From JALYNX01 sp963749415 (GTDB lineage Bacteria; Actinomycetota; Acidimicrobiia; Spongiisociales; ZC4RG35), in contig CAVVMG010000001.1 in the NCBI GenBank assembly GCA_963749415.1, positions 1,984,001 to 2,048,000 on the forward strand: a stretch of DNA of 64,000 nt, in the 5' to 3' direction. The notes below the pieces were generated by a model, which saw only the letters and a program-made list of their open reading frames with translations, was not told the DNA's origin and did not search any database. Position numbers and translations under genes: made by a program. Below are positions 34,085 to 44,169 of the stretch, piece by piece; the first letter of the stretch is position 1, and each line of letters opens with the position of its first letter.

Positions 34085-34595
34085 TTATTCGGGCCGGTCG
34101 AGGGTGCTCGGCTTTGGCTGGTGATCGGCCCGCCACAAGAGGTCCCAGGTCGACGGAGCGATGGAATCCGGCCGCTGACCATGGTGATGACGGGTGAAAT
34201 CGACCACGAGCTGCTCGGCGCCCAAAGCTCTCGAGCTCGTCGGCACCGGTCGCGCCATGGTCGCGATAAAGGGCTAGCCGGCCCCGAAGCGGAATCCGGG
34301 CCAGGATGAGAATCGAGGCCAGCACCCGGCCGAGCACGCCGAGTCGGGCATGGCGCTTGCCTATGTCGTGAAGGAGGGCGGCGCGCACGGCCATGGTGTC
34401 GCCCGGCGCCTCGGCCCGGATGGTGGCTGCCGCGGTGTAGCCATGCCGCTGGTCGGCGTCCGACTGGGCGTAGAACAGAGCGCACTCTTCGGTGCTCAAC
34501 CAGCCCTCGATCTCGCCCCGTTCCGTTTCGTGCAACGGACGAGCAAGGATGACATCGAAGAAGCGACGGGTCAGATGGCCCGGCGAGCCCGGCAC
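34085..34595 (-). CDS. HD-domain phosphohydrolase (frameshifted as sequenced)
   Basis: 169 residues after correction, from GTG 34595 just after dksA. A helix-rich N-terminus (LARPLHETERGEIEGWLSTEECALFYAQ) leads to an HD motif in ALLHDIGKRHARLG, then YRDHGATGADELESFG. The frame shifts at 34221-34223 (GGG on the coding strand), and the next frame continues AEQLVVDFTRHHHGQRPD and WDLLWRADH to a stop at 34085. One extra G is the simple explanation. HD proteins of this size hydrolyse nucleotides or phosphates; the substrate is unknown. Confidence 0.7.
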
Positions 34596-34599
34596 CGGG

Positions 34600-34950
34600 T
34601 CAGCCTGCGGCTCTGGTCTTGCAGTCGACGCAGAGAACCGACTCCGGTCGGAACTCGAGGCGGGCGGGATCGATCTCATTCCCGCAGTTGTCACAGGTGC
34701 CGTACTTGCCGGCGTCGATGTGGGCCAGTGCCCGATCGACGTCGTCGAGCTGGGCCTTCAGCGAGTCGACGAGGCCGAGCACCTCGGTGCGCTCGGCGGT
34801 GACCGCCGCCGCATCCGCAAAGCTCCCCCCGAAGTCGATGTCGGACCGGAGATCACCGGTTTCGGCAGCACCCAACTCGTCCAAATGGTGGACGAGACGT
34901 GCCCTCTCCTCACGGAGTGCCTTCTTGGCGTTGGTGATGTCAGACGACAT
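34600..34950 (-). CDS. DksA/TraR family zinc-finger protein
   Basis: 116 residues. A coiled-coil helix (ALREERARLVHHLDEL and EVLGLVDSLKAQLDDVDRAL) is followed by the C4 zinc finger CDNCG...CVDC, as in DksA/TraR regulators that enter the RNA polymerase secondary channel. The acidic tip of true DksA is not clear, so it may be a general DksA-like factor. AAGGAG lies six bases before ATG 34950, which overlaps the xerD stop. Confidence 0.85.
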   Translation of the reverse strand: MSSDITNAKKALREERARLVHHLDELGAAETGDLRSDIDFGGSFADAAAVTAERTEVLGLVDSLKAQLDDVDRALAHIDAGKYGTCDNCGNEIDPARLEFRPESVLCVDCKTRAAG

Positions 34951-35846
34951 CATCGGCTCCTTGGGTGTGCCTGGACATAGACCTCGACGAGATGGGTGGC
35001 GCTGACCCTCGTGTAGATCTGGGTAGTGCTGATGGTAGCGTGGCCCAGGATCTCTTGTACGGTTCTCAGGTCGGCTCCCGCCTCCACCATGTGAGTGGCG
35101 GCGGAGTGTCGGAGCACGTGGGGGGACACTTTGTCGGCATCGATCCCCGCCCTCTTCGCATTGGCGCGCACCACATCGAAGGCCCCCTGACGGGTCAGCC
35201 GCTTCCCCCTCATGTTGAGGAAAAGGGGGTCCCCGCGTTGCCCTCTGCTGAACAGCCCGAGCCGGTCTGGGAGCCAGCGCCCGATGGCGGCGACGGCCTT
35301 GCTCCCCAATGGCACCAGCCGCTGCTTCGAGCCCTTGCCGGTGACCAGCGCTACCCGGTCCTCGAGGTCCACTTTCCCCAGGTCGATCCCGACCGCTTCC
35401 GAGACCCTGGCCCCGGTGCCGTAGAGGAACTCGAGCAGGGCCGAATCCCGGCGACCCTTTGCCGACGATAGATCGGGGGCCTCTACCAGCCGGGTGGTCT
35501 CGTCGATGCTCAGCGCCTTGGGAAAGGGGTCCGGGCGCCGGGGGGCGTCGAGGAGCAGCGTCGGGTCCTGGTTGCGCATACCCTCGACCACGAGGAACCG
35601 ATGCAGGCCGCGCACCGCGGCCAGCTTCCGGCTCACCGTGGACATCGCCAGGTCTCGCCCGTGAAGGTGGCTGACGAAGGCTTCCAGAATCATCGGATCG
35701 GGCTCGCGGCCTGCGAGGAAGGCCGCGTATTGGTCGAGATCTCGCCGGTAGGCGGAAATCGTGTTCGAGGCCAGGCCGCGCTCGACGCGCAAGGAGACCA
35801 GATACTCGTCCACGCACTCCGTGAAGGGAGGCGGGCCGGTGCTCAC
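34950..35846 (-). CDS. xerD: Tyrosine recombinase XerD-like
   Basis: 298 residues from GTG 35846. N-terminal SAM-like core-binding domain (FTECVDEYLVSLRVERGLASNTI) and catalytic domain with Arg in TGARVSEAVG, Lys in GKGSKQRLVPLG, HxxR in SPHVLRHSAATHM, His in LGHATISTTQIYT and its Tyr nucleophile. It resolves chromosome dimers at dif. Its gene context (ald, pyrG, recN) is the conserved chromosomal one (Rv1701), so it is not a phage integrase. Confidence 0.9.
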   Translation of the reverse strand: MSTGPPPFTECVDEYLVSLRVERGLASNTISAYRRDLDQYAAFLAGREPDPMILEAFVSHLHGRDLAMSTVSRKLAAVRGLHRFLVVEGMRNQDPTLLLDAPRRPDPFPKALSIDETTRLVEAPDLSSAKGRRDSALLEFLYGTGARVSEAVGIDLGKVDLEDRVALVTGKGSKQRLVPLGSKAVAAIGRWLPDRLGLFSRGQRGDPLFLNMRGKRLTRQGAFDVVRANAKRAGIDADKVSPHVLRHSAATHMVEAGADLRTVQEILGHATISTTQIYTRVSATHLVEVYVQAHPRSR

Positions 35847-36964
35847 ATCGCGGCTAGGGCCTCGGCGGGAGGGACATGGCCGACGCCAAGGCTCTCGGCG
35901 ACCGCGGGGTGGCACACGTCGTCACCGACCACGTTGACTCCTGCCAGCAGTTCGGGATGGATGCTCGTGGCCTTCTCCACGCCCTTGCTGGCCAGGGTGA
36001 CCGCATAGCGGAGCGTGGCATTGGTCAATGCGTAGGTCGAGGTATGGGGAACGGCGCCCGGGATATTGCCCACCGCGTAATGGACGACGTCGTCAACCAG
36101 GTAGACGGGATTGGTGTGTGTGGTCTCACGCGAGGTTTCGAAGCAGCCCCCCTGGTCGATGGCGACGTCGACCAGGACCGCGCCCTTCTTCATGGCCTGG
36201 ACCATGGTCTTGGTCACCAGCTTGGGGGCAGAGGCGCCGGGAACGAGAACAGTGCCGATGACCAGGTCGGCGTCGAGCACCTGCTCCTCGAGCGTCAGCT
36301 TGTTCGAGTGCAGGGTGAGCACCCTGCCCTGGTAGAGGGAGTCGAGCCATCGCAACTTGTCGATGTCGGTGTCGAGCACCACGACGTCGGCCTGCATGCC
36401 CATGGCGATCACCGCGGCATTCGAACCCGCCATGCCTCCACCGATGATCACCACCTTGCCCCGACGGACCCCGGTCACACCACCGAGAAGGACTCCGCGC
36501 CCGCCCTGGGCCCTCTCCAGGAAGTAGGCGCCGACCTGGACCGCCATTCGACCCGCGATCTCGGACATTGGAGCAAGGAGGGGAAGGGATCCGTCCTCCA
36601 TCTGCACTGTCTCGTAGGCGATGGCGATCACGTTGCGCTTGCGGAGCCCGGCGGCGAGGTCGGGGTAGGCCGCCAGATGCAAGTACGTGAAGAGGATCTG
36701 GCCGGGGCGGAACATCTCGATCTCGGCCGGCTGTGGCTCCTTCACCTTCAGGATCATCTCGGCGCCGTCGAACACCTCGTCCGCGTTGGGGAGGACGGTC
36801 GCTCCCTGGGCCTCGAATGCCTCGTCGTGGATGCTGGAGCCGTCCCCGGCGCCCTTCTCGATGAGGACCTGATGCCCGCGATCGGTCAGCTCACGGACAC
36901 CGACCGGGGTGATCGCCACGCGATGCTCTTCGGTCTTTATCTCGCGGGGAACACCGACGATCAA
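35843..36964 (-). CDS. ald: Alanine dehydrogenase
   Basis: 373 residues, normal length, from TTG 36964 with AGGAGG eight bases upstream. It converts L-alanine and pyruvate/ammonium with NAD(H). It begins MIVGVPREIKTEEHRVAITP; the substrate His is in TYLHLAAYP, the Rossmann motif is GGGMAGSNAA, and CFETSRETTHTNPVY is the conserved Asp/Asn segment. It overlaps xerD by 4 bp. Confidence 0.94.
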   Translation of the reverse strand: MIVGVPREIKTEEHRVAITPVGVRELTDRGHQVLIEKGAGDGSSIHDEAFEAQGATVLPNADEVFDGAEMILKVKEPQPAEIEMFRPGQILFTYLHLAAYPDLAAGLRKRNVIAIAYETVQMEDGSLPLLAPMSEIAGRMAVQVGAYFLERAQGGRGVLLGGVTGVRRGKVVIIGGGMAGSNAAVIAMGMQADVVVLDTDIDKLRWLDSLYQGRVLTLHSNKLTLEEQVLDADLVIGTVLVPGASAPKLVTKTMVQAMKKGAVLVDVAIDQGGCFETSRETTHTNPVYLVDDVVHYAVGNIPGAVPHTSTYALTNATLRYAVTLASKGVEKATSIHPELLAGVNVVGDDVCHPAVAESLGVGHVPPAEALAAM

Positions 36965-37007
36965 CTTTCAGCCCTCCTGCGGGTATCGGATCGAGGCTCA
37001 GGCTATA

Positions 37008-37022
37008 CGCCGGGAACCGGCG
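37008..37022 (-). terminator. Short hairpin after pyrG
   Basis: CGCCGG-GAA-CCGGCG is a perfect 6-bp stem with a 3-base loop, 6 bp after the pyrG stop and before the ald ribosome site. A weak, U-tract-free terminator or RNA-stability element. Confidence 0.35.
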
Positions 37023-37027
37023 CTGCC

Positions 37028-38743
37028 TCACTCCACCGTCAGGTCGACAGTGGAGCTGACAGGGCTCTTCAGGCCGGCGCGAACCCGGGCCGCGGCCTCG
37101 ATCAGGCCGAGAAACAGGGGGTGCGGCCGGTCGGGGCGCGAGCGGAGCTCGGGGTGGGCCTGGGTGCCGACGAAGAAGGGATGATCCACCATTTCGATGT
37201 ACTCGACGAGGTTGTCGTCGGGTGACAGCCCGGAGAGCATCAGGCCCGCGCCTTCCAGGTCCTTGCGGTAACGGTTGTTCACCTCCCAGCGATGACGATG
37301 CCGCTCGTAGACCAACTCGCTGTCGTAGAGCCCGCGCACCTTCGACCCTTCGGCGAGCTTCGCCGCATACAGCCCGAGGCGCATCGTCCCCCCCATGTCC
37401 TCGACGTCCTCCTGACTCGCCATCAGGTCGATCACCGGGTGGGGTGTGGAAGGGTCGAATTCGGTGCTGTTGGCGTCGGACATCCCGAGCACGTTTCGGG
37501 CGATCTCGATGACCGAGCACTGGAGCCCGAGACAGAGCCCGAGGAGCGGCACCCGGCGCTCGCGGGCGAACCGGATGGCCTGGATCTTCCCCTCGACCCC
37601 CCGGTATCCGAAGCCACCGGGTATCACGATCCCATCGAGCTCCTCGAGATAGGAATCGGCAAGCAGCCCGGTCAGCTCATCGCTGGGCACCCACCGCAGA
37701 TCGAGTCGCAGCCCGTGGGCAGAGACCGCATGCTTCAGCGCTTCCACCACCGAGAGATAGGCGTCGGGGAGGTCGACATACTTGCCAACGACCCCGATGG
37801 TCACCGAGTCGGTGGCGGAGAGCGCCTTGTCGACCATGGCCCGCCATGTCTCGAGGGCGGGAGGCCCGGTGACCAGGCCGAGCCGGTCGCATATCACTTT
37901 GTCCAGGCCGCCATCATGGAGGATCAGCGGCACCTCGTAGATGTCACGGGCGTCCGGCGCGGCGATCACCGCCCGGGGCTCGACGTCGCAGAAGAGGCTG
38001 ATCTTCTTGCGGACCGCTTCATCGATCTCGCGGTCCGAGCGCACGATGATCACGTCGGGGTGGATCCCCTTGCTCCTCAGCTCGGCCACCGAGTGCTGGG
38101 TCGGCTTGGTCTTGAGCTCCTCTGAGGTTGCGATGTAGGGAACCAGGGTGACGTGGACGAACACCACGTTCTCCCGTCCCACCTCGTTTCCGTACTGGCG
38201 GATCGCTTCCAGGAAAGGAAGGCTCTCGATGTCGCCGACAGTCCCCCCGACCTCGGTGATAACCACGTCCACGTCCTGCTCGCCGACCCGGCGAATCCGA
38301 TCCTTGATCTCGTTCGTGATGTGCGGGATGACCTGCACGGTGTCGCCGAGGTAGTCCCCCCTGCGCTCCTTCTGGATCACGGACAGGTACACCGATCCCG
38401 AGGTGACATTGGACGTCCGCTTCAGGTTCTCTCCGGTGAATCGCTCGTAGTGGCCGAGGTCGAGGTCGGTCTCGCCGCCGTCGTCGGTCACGAACACCTC
38501 CCCGTGCTGGAAGGGGTTCATGGTCCCCGGGTCGACATTGATGTACGGATCCAGCTTCTGGTTGACCACCCGGAGGCCGCGTGACTTGAGGAGACGCCCC
38601 AGCGAGGAAGCGGCGATCCCCTTGCCCAGGCTGGAGACCACACCGCCGGTGACGAACACGTACTTGGTTGGAAGCTCCTGGATCCCCGTGGCGGGCGCGG
38701 TCTGAGAGCCTTCGCTCTCAGGGGTGAAAAGAGGCCCGTCCAT
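37028..38743 (-). CDS. pyrG: CTP synthase
   Basis: 571 residues. The synthetase domain starts TKYVFVTGGVVSSLGKGIAAS and the C-terminal glutaminase domain holds the Cys nucleophile in GLCLGLQCSVIE and a His-Glu pair near HPEL. It amidates UTP to CTP using glutamine. The first 25 residues before the conserved core are extra. No frame errors are seen. Same position as Rv1699. Confidence 0.95.
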   Translation of the reverse strand: MDGPLFTPESEGSQTAPATGIQELPTKYVFVTGGVVSSLGKGIAASSLGRLLKSRGLRVVNQKLDPYINVDPGTMNPFQHGEVFVTDDGGETDLDLGHYERFTGENLKRTSNVTSGSVYLSVIQKERRGDYLGDTVQVIPHITNEIKDRIRRVGEQDVDVVITEVGGTVGDIESLPFLEAIRQYGNEVGRENVVFVHVTLVPYIATSEELKTKPTQHSVAELRSKGIHPDVIIVRSDREIDEAVRKKISLFCDVEPRAVIAAPDARDIYEVPLILHDGGLDKVICDRLGLVTGPPALETWRAMVDKALSATDSVTIGVVGKYVDLPDAYLSVVEALKHAVSAHGLRLDLRWVPSDELTGLLADSYLEELDGIVIPGGFGYRGVEGKIQAIRFARERRVPLLGLCLGLQCSVIEIARNVLGMSDANSTEFDPSTPHPVIDLMASQEDVEDMGGTMRLGLYAAKLAEGSKVRGLYDSELVYERHRHRWEVNNRYRKDLEGAGLMLSGLSPDDNLVEYIEMVDHPFFVGTQAHPELRSRPDRPHPLFLGLIEAAARVRAGLKSPVSSTVDLTVE

Positions 38744-38790
38744 GACGGGATTTCAGCGTAGCACCCATCGGCGCGAGCTCGGACCTTTGC

Positions 38791-40384
38791 TCAGGCCCGG
38801 GCCGCCGCCAACAATTCGGCTGCCGCGCCCCGACCCCCGGCGCTCTGCGGAAGGCCGGCGAGCATCCTCGACAACTCCTCGACCCGCTCCTCGCCGTCCA
38901 CCCGAACCACATCTGCGCTGGTGCCGGTACGGCGCACGGCATAGTGAGTGTCGGCATGGGCCGCCACCTGGGGCAGGTGGGTGACACACAGCACCTGGGT
39001 GGTCCTCGCCAGCTCGGAGAGTTTCTTCCCGAGCGCCAGTGCCGTGGCGCCGCCTACCCCGGCGTCCACCTCGTCGAAGACAAGCGTGGTTGCGTCCTCT
39101 GCGTTCGTCGCAAGTCGGAGGGCGAGGACCAGGCGCGAAAGCTCGCCACCAGATGCCACATCCTCGATGCGGCCTGCCTCCAGACGCTCGTCGGAGGAGA
39201 AGAGAGCTGCCACGCGGTCACCGCCCGAAGGTCCCGGCGTGATCCCTTCGATGGTGAGGCGAAGCGAGGCAGCAGGCATGCCCAGTCCGACGAGATGGCC
39301 CGCTGCCGCCTCCTGGATCGCCTCGATCGCCTTCGAACGGGCCGCTCTCAGCTCCGCCGCCCTCAAATCGACCTGCTCCCGGGCCCTGGCCACCTCGGTT
39401 TCGATCGTCGAGGCTCGGTCGAGGAGGTCTCTCAGCCTGCGGGCGCGTTCGTCCGCGGTGGCCCCGAAGTCGATCACCTCAGAGATGGTCCGCCCGTATT
39501 TCCGCTTCAGGTCGCCGAGCAGGGTGAGGCGCTGTTCGGCTGCCGCCAGGCTCTCGGGGTCCTCCCGGGCTTCCTCCACCCGATCCCGCAACAGGTGCAC
39601 GATCTCGGAGATTTCTCGCGGACACCCCCTCCGCCAGGTCCCGGCCCTCGGCGAGCTCGGGATCCAACTCCGCCACTTTGCGCAGGGCAGAAACGACCTC
39701 CCCGGCCATGTCCGACATCGCCGAGGCGGCATCCACGGCCAGTGACAACTGGTCCCGTATCGCCTCGGCATTCCTCAGCCGCGAGGTGAGGGCCTCGGCC
39801 TTCTCATCGTCATCGGGCTCGAGGCCCGCGGACTCGATCTCCTCGGCCTGATGTTTGGCGAGATCGAGCTCGCGCTCCAGGGCGGGGGCGTCCCCACCGA
39901 GGCTCTCCTGGGCGGTGGCCGCCGCCGCGTACGAGGCCCACGAGTCCCGATACCCGCTCCGGGCACCCTTGCCCGCATCGTCCAATGCCCGGTCGACGAG
40001 CTCGAGCAACGCGGCGGGACGCCTGATCCGAAGTTGGTCGTGCTGGCCCACGATCTCGACGAGCGGGCCCACCCGCTCCACCAGAGCCGGCGCCGAGACC
40101 ACGGCGCCCTCCAGGTAGGCCCGGCTCCGCCCTTCGCGGGGCAGGAATCGGGAGACCCCAAGCTCGGCCTCGCCATCGATGAGCAGGCCATCGGCCTGAG
40201 CATCCTCCCCGAACGGTCCGACGACGTCGCTTCGCCCCTTTTCCCCGGTGAGGAGTCGGAGTGCGCCGAGGAGCAGGGTCTTGCCGGCTCCGGTCTCCCC
40301 TGTGATCACCGTGAAGCCCGGGCTCGGCTCGAGCTCGGCATCTTCGAGGATGCCGAGGTTGCGGACCCGGAGATGGGCGAGCAT
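38791..40384 (-). CDS. recN: DNA repair protein RecN (frameshifted as sequenced)
   Basis: 530 residues after correction. An SMC-like ATPase in double-strand break repair: Walker A FTVITGETGAGKTLLLGAL, EIVGQHDQLRI, a coiled-coil middle, ABC signature SGGELSRLVLALRL, Walker B TLVFDEVDAGVGG and CVTHLPQVAAHAD. The frame shifts at a C5 run (39625-39629): RDLAEG is followed in the next frame by REISEIVHLLRDRVEE. One extra base restores it. It begins one base inside the NAD kinase stop. Same position as Rv1696. Confidence 0.9.
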
Positions 40385-41157
40385 CAGTCGAGTTCGAACT
40401 TCTCGGTGAGCAGTGCCGGGAACGACCGGTCGCCAAAGGTCACGAACTGGACAGCCTCGGCTCCTTGGCGCACCTGGACCGTGTCTTCGGATCCGATGTT
40501 GCCGAGGGCGATCTTGTCGACGGACACCTTCACCGGGCGGTCCCGCCCGACGCTGATGTCGATGGATGCCGATGCCGGCAGCACCAGGGAGCGGTCGAAC
40601 AAGGAGTGCGCCGCCACCGGCGCCAGGATCAGGGAGTCGAGATCGGGGTCGACCAGGGGCCCGCCTGCCGAGAACGAATACGCCGTCGAGCCGGTGGGGG
40701 TGGCGACGATCAAACCATCGGCCCGATAGGTGACGAATCTGGTCCCGTCGATGGTCACCGTGAGGTCGATGAGGCGCTGACTGTCGACCTTCTCCACCAC
40801 CACGTCGTTTACACCGGAGGCAGACTTCCCTTTGACCACGGCGTTGACTGTCATCCTCTCGTCGAGCTGGAAGGCCCCGGCGACCAGTCGCTGCACCACA
40901 TCGTCGACTCGACCGGGCTCCGCTTCGGTCAGGAAGCCGACGGTGCCCAGGTTGAATCCCAGCACCGGCACCCGCTCCCGGAGCGCCACCTGGACGGCGG
41001 CGAGCATCGTCCCGTCGCCACCCACCGCCAGGACCATGTCGGGGTGGACCGCACCCTCCACCACTTCGGAGCCTGTTTCGGAAATCGCCGTTCGCAGCAC
41101 CCCGGCGAACTCCATTGCCTGAGGTCGGCCCTGACGCACTTCGAGGGCGAACTTCAT
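40384..41157 (-). CDS. ppnK: NAD kinase
   Basis: 257 residues. It makes NADP from NAD and ATP or polyphosphate. The GGDGTMLAAV motif, NLGTVGFLTEAEP and TPTGSTAYSFSAGGPLV are diagnostic. ATG overlaps tlyA by 4 bp. Position equals Rv1695. Confidence 0.94.
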   Translation of the reverse strand: MKFALEVRQGRPQAMEFAGVLRTAISETGSEVVEGAVHPDMVLAVGGDGTMLAAVQVALRERVPVLGFNLGTVGFLTEAEPGRVDDVVQRLVAGAFQLDERMTVNAVVKGKSASGVNDVVVEKVDSQRLIDLTVTIDGTRFVTYRADGLIVATPTGSTAYSFSAGGPLVDPDLDSLILAPVAAHSLFDRSLVLPASASIDISVGRDRPVKVSVDKIALGNIGSEDTVQVRQGAEAVQFVTFGDRSFPALLTEKFELD

Positions 41158-41919
41158 ACCGGGACCTCGAGGGCGACGCCCCGCTCACCCTTGCGCAGCC
41201 ACGCCAGGTACTCGACGTTGCCATCGCCACCTTCCAGAGGGGAACGGATCAGCCCGCGGGGGCCGAAGCCGGCGCGCGCCAGGGAATCGATGGCGGCCGC
41301 CACGGCCCGGGCCCGGACCAGGTTGTCCCTGACCACACCGCCACGCCCCAGGTTCTGTCTTCCCACCTCGAATTGAGGCTTCACCAGCGCTATCAGGTCT
41401 GCGCCGTCGGCGGCGAGGCCGGCCAGGTTGGCGGAGATCGTGCCCAAGGAGATGAATGAGACGTCGACCACGATCGCCGGAAACGGGCCGCCGAGCCCGG
41501 TCGGCGCCGACACTTCTCACATTGGTCTGCTCCAAGGAGATGACTCGGGAGTCGGAGTGGAGCCGCTCATGGAGCTGGCCACGGCCCACATCGAGCGCCA
41601 CGACCTGGGACGCCCCTGCGTCCAGGGCGATTTCGGTGAAGCCGCCGGTCGACGCCCCGACGTCGAGCACCCGCTTGCCGGTCAGGTCGACCGGGAACGC
41701 GTCGAGAGCCGCAAGAAGCTTCTCAGCACCGCGGGAAACCCAATGTCTCCGCCCGCCCATCACCTCGATGCGGGTCTCCGACGCAACCACCGAAGATGGG
41801 CGGGCCGGGCCGCCACCGATGACCACCACCTGTTGGGTGATGATGAGGCGCTTCGCCTGGGCTCGACTCGGGGCAAGCCCGCGGCGCACCAACTCGACGT
41901 CCAGCCGTTGCCGGCTCAA
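41154..41919 (-). CDS. tlyA: TlyA-type rRNA 2'-O-methyltransferase (frameshifted as sequenced)
   Basis: 254 residues after correction, from TTG 41919 (GAGGAGGA nine bases upstream). S4 domain RLDVELVRRGLAPSRAQAKRLI, then FtsJ-like methylase with SAM motif KRVLDVGASTGGFTEIAL. The frame shifts at about 41502-41511: SLEQTNVRSV continues in the next frame as GLGGPFPAIVVDVSFISLG and VKPQFEVGRQNLGRGGVVRD. TlyA methylates 16S and 23S rRNA in mycobacteria and gives capreomycin susceptibility; the older name is haemolysin A. Confidence 0.9.
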
Positions 41920-42060
41920 CTGGTCTCGTCCTCCTCGAGAATCGCACCGAGCAGGTCGGCGAGCTCGGCGGCAGGCGGCGGGCAGGTCAGCAGGGTCGAC
42001 ATCGCCAAGGCGAGCCAGAGCCGCCTCCAGCTGCTCGATCTGGTCCTGGCTCAGCTCCAT
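41916..42060 (-). CDS. Small acidic protein before tlyA (frameshifted as sequenced)
   Basis: 47 residues after correction. It begins MELSQDQIEQLEAALARLGD and, after a one-base shift at about 41973 (an A interrupting a GCC repeat on the coding strand), ends AELADLLGAILEEDETS. A small helical acidic protein. The same spot in mycobacteria holds the small gene Rv1693 between the HAD gene and tlyA. The stop overlaps the tlyA TTG. Function unknown. Confidence 0.6.
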
Positions 42061-42067
42061 GCGCCGA

Positions 42068-42832
42068 TTATCGCTGATGATCGGCCGAGAGCACCAGGTC
42101 TACTGCGGCCTCCAGGTCGGGCACGACGTGATCGGCGCCGCGGCCACCGTCAGGCCCGGTCACGCCGGTCAGCACCAGGATCGACTTCCAGTCGGCCTCG
42201 GCTCTTGCCAACGCGATGTCCGTATCCTCTCGATCCCCGATCACCCATGCCGCCTCCACACCCCTGGCACGCAGCAGCCGGCGCATCGGCTCATGCGGTT
42301 TGCCCGCGATCTCCGGGGCAACACCGGTGGTGACGGCCACTGCTGCCACCATGGCCCCGCCCCCGGGAAGCAGCCCGTCGGCCACGGGGTAGGTGGGGTC
42401 GGTGTTGGTGGCGATGAAGCGGGCCCCGGCCCGAACCGCATCGGCAGCCCTCGTGAGCCGCTCGTAGCTGAGGTCCCAATCGAGCCCGACCAGGAGCGCA
42501 GTTGCCTGGAGCGGGTCCTCCGTGACATCGATCCCGGCATCGGCAAGAGCAGCCAGGATGCCCTCCGACCCGAGCACCATCACCGGCCCCGGATCGCCGG
42601 CCAGCATCAAGGCAGCAGCCTGGGACGAGGTGACGATCGAGTCCGGGGGGACATCCACCCCGGTTATCCGGGCGATCTTCTCGCTGACGGTCCCCGGCGA
42701 CTTGGTGCTGTTGTTGGTGGCGAAATAGAGGCGGGTGCCCGCGTCCAGGAGGCGGCGCAGCGCCCGATCGGAGCCAGGGACAACGGTGTCGCCTCGATAG
42801 ACGACTCCATCGATGTCACAGATGACGTTCAC
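42068..42832 (-). CDS. HAD-IIA family phosphatase
   Basis: 254 residues. The motif DIDGVVYRGD, FATNNSTKSP, and GKPHEPMRRLL with the final GDREDTDIALARA show the four HAD motifs of the NagD/phosphoglycolate phosphatase branch. It removes phosphate from a small sugar or glycerol phosphate; the substrate cannot be told. Position equals Rv1692, reported as a glycerol-3-phosphate phosphatase. Confidence 0.86.
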   Translation of the reverse strand: MNVICDIDGVVYRGDTVVPGSDRALRRLLDAGTRLYFATNNSTKSPGTVSEKIARITGVDVPPDSIVTSSQAAALMLAGDPGPVMVLGSEGILAALADAGIDVTEDPLQATALLVGLDWDLSYERLTRAADAVRAGARFIATNTDPTYPVADGLLPGGGAMVAAVAVTTGVAPEIAGKPHEPMRRLLRARGVEAAWVIGDREDTDIALARAEADWKSILVLTGVTGPDGGRGADHVVPDLEAAVDLVLSADHQR

Positions 42833-44158
42833 CGAGGCCTGAAGAATCTCTCGAGTGCCCGCTCGTAGAGGGCAGTGGTCCGGGCTACGGAGTCCACGGA
42901 CACCCGCTCATTGTGGCCGTGGAAGAGGGTGGTCATCTCGGAGAAGCTCATCCGATCGTCGAACAGGCCCACCCCGTAGGCAACAGTCCCTCGTGCCCGC
43001 CAGAAGCGGGCATCGGTCGCCACCGTCGTCAAGGTCGGGACCAGATTGCGGTGGCCGTCCAACTCCTCGACGGAGTCGGCAATCGCTTCCCACAACCTGT
43101 TCCCCACAGCCGAGACGGTTGGTTTCCCATCCATGACCGGGAGGATCTCTACGTGGTCGGCAGCGCTTCCCATCGCCTTTCTCAGGTGGGAATCGACGAA
43201 GTCGCGGTCCATTCCCTCGACGGCCCTGATGTCGACCTCGGCATGCGCCCGATCGGCGACGATGTTGGTCTTGGTCCCGGCGTGAAGGACGTTGGGAGAA
43301 ATCGTGAGATGGGTCGCCGCGTGGATGTAACGGGCGAGGGCGGGGTCGTCGGCCGCAATCCTGTCGATCTCGCCGTCGAGCTGATCGATGTCGCAAAGCC
43401 GGCGCACCGAACCTTCGTCCAAGCCGAGGCTGCTGACGAACCCGAGCCAATCTTTGCTGATGATGGCTGGTGATGGAGTCTCCACGAGCCCGGCGAGCGC
43501 GGTCGACCAACTTGTTGAGTGCATTGTCGGTCCCGTACGGCGCCGACCCATGCCCCGGGACCCCGGAGGTCTTCAGGATCGACCAATAGGCGCCCTTCTC
43601 CCCGTTGGCCACCGGTACCGCGCGCTCCCCGTTCACCTGCAGCCCCGGGTAGGCGACCTCGGTCAGCAGATAATCCACGCCCACGAGGTCCCAGCGGTCG
43701 TCAACCAATTGCATCGCGCCGTAACGCCCTCCTCCTTCCTCGTCGGCAAGGGCGCAGAACACGAGATCGCCCGCCGAGGTCTTCTCGCCGCGCAGATAAG
43801 GGCGGGCGGCGACCGCCATCGCGGCCGTGACATTGAGCATGTCGAGTGCTCCCCGGCCGTAGACGAAGCCATCCTCGATCTCGGCGGCGAAGGGATCGAC
43901 CGACCAGCCGGAAGGGTCCGCCGGCACCACATCGAGATGCGGGGCCAGTGCCAGCGAAGGTGCGTCGGGGTCCGAGCCGTGGATCCGGTAGATCAGCGAC
44001 CGCCGGCCCGGCTCCGGTTCGAATACTTCTCCATCCACACCGAAGTAGTCGACCAACGTCTGCACCGACCGGTACTCGTGCCCGCTTTGCACCGTGCCGT
44101 CGTTGACACATGCATTTCGGATCAATGCTTGGAGGAGCTCCACGGTGTCGTGGCTCAT
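42829..44158 (-). CDS. M20 family metallopeptidase (frameshifted as sequenced)
   Basis: 442 residues after correction, from ATG 44158. The N-terminal LALAPHLDVVPADPSGW and YGRGALDMLNVTAAMA (metal ligands His, Asp), ALADEEGGGRYGA (catalytic Glu and ligand) and the late FHGHNERVSVDS (His ligand) are typical of the M20 peptidase/deacylase group. The frame shifts at about 43499-43503: NALNKLVD is followed in the next frame by ALAGLVETPSPAIISK. Extra C is the likely cause. It overlaps the HAD gene by 4 bp. The substrate may be a dipeptide or N-acyl amino acid. Confidence 0.85.
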
Positions 44159-44169
44159 GGCCCCCAAAC

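Noticed and set aside
34950..35846. Phage or integron integrase
   Set aside because: The tyrosine recombinase lies in the conserved xerD position with ald, pyrG and recN and no attachment site is near.
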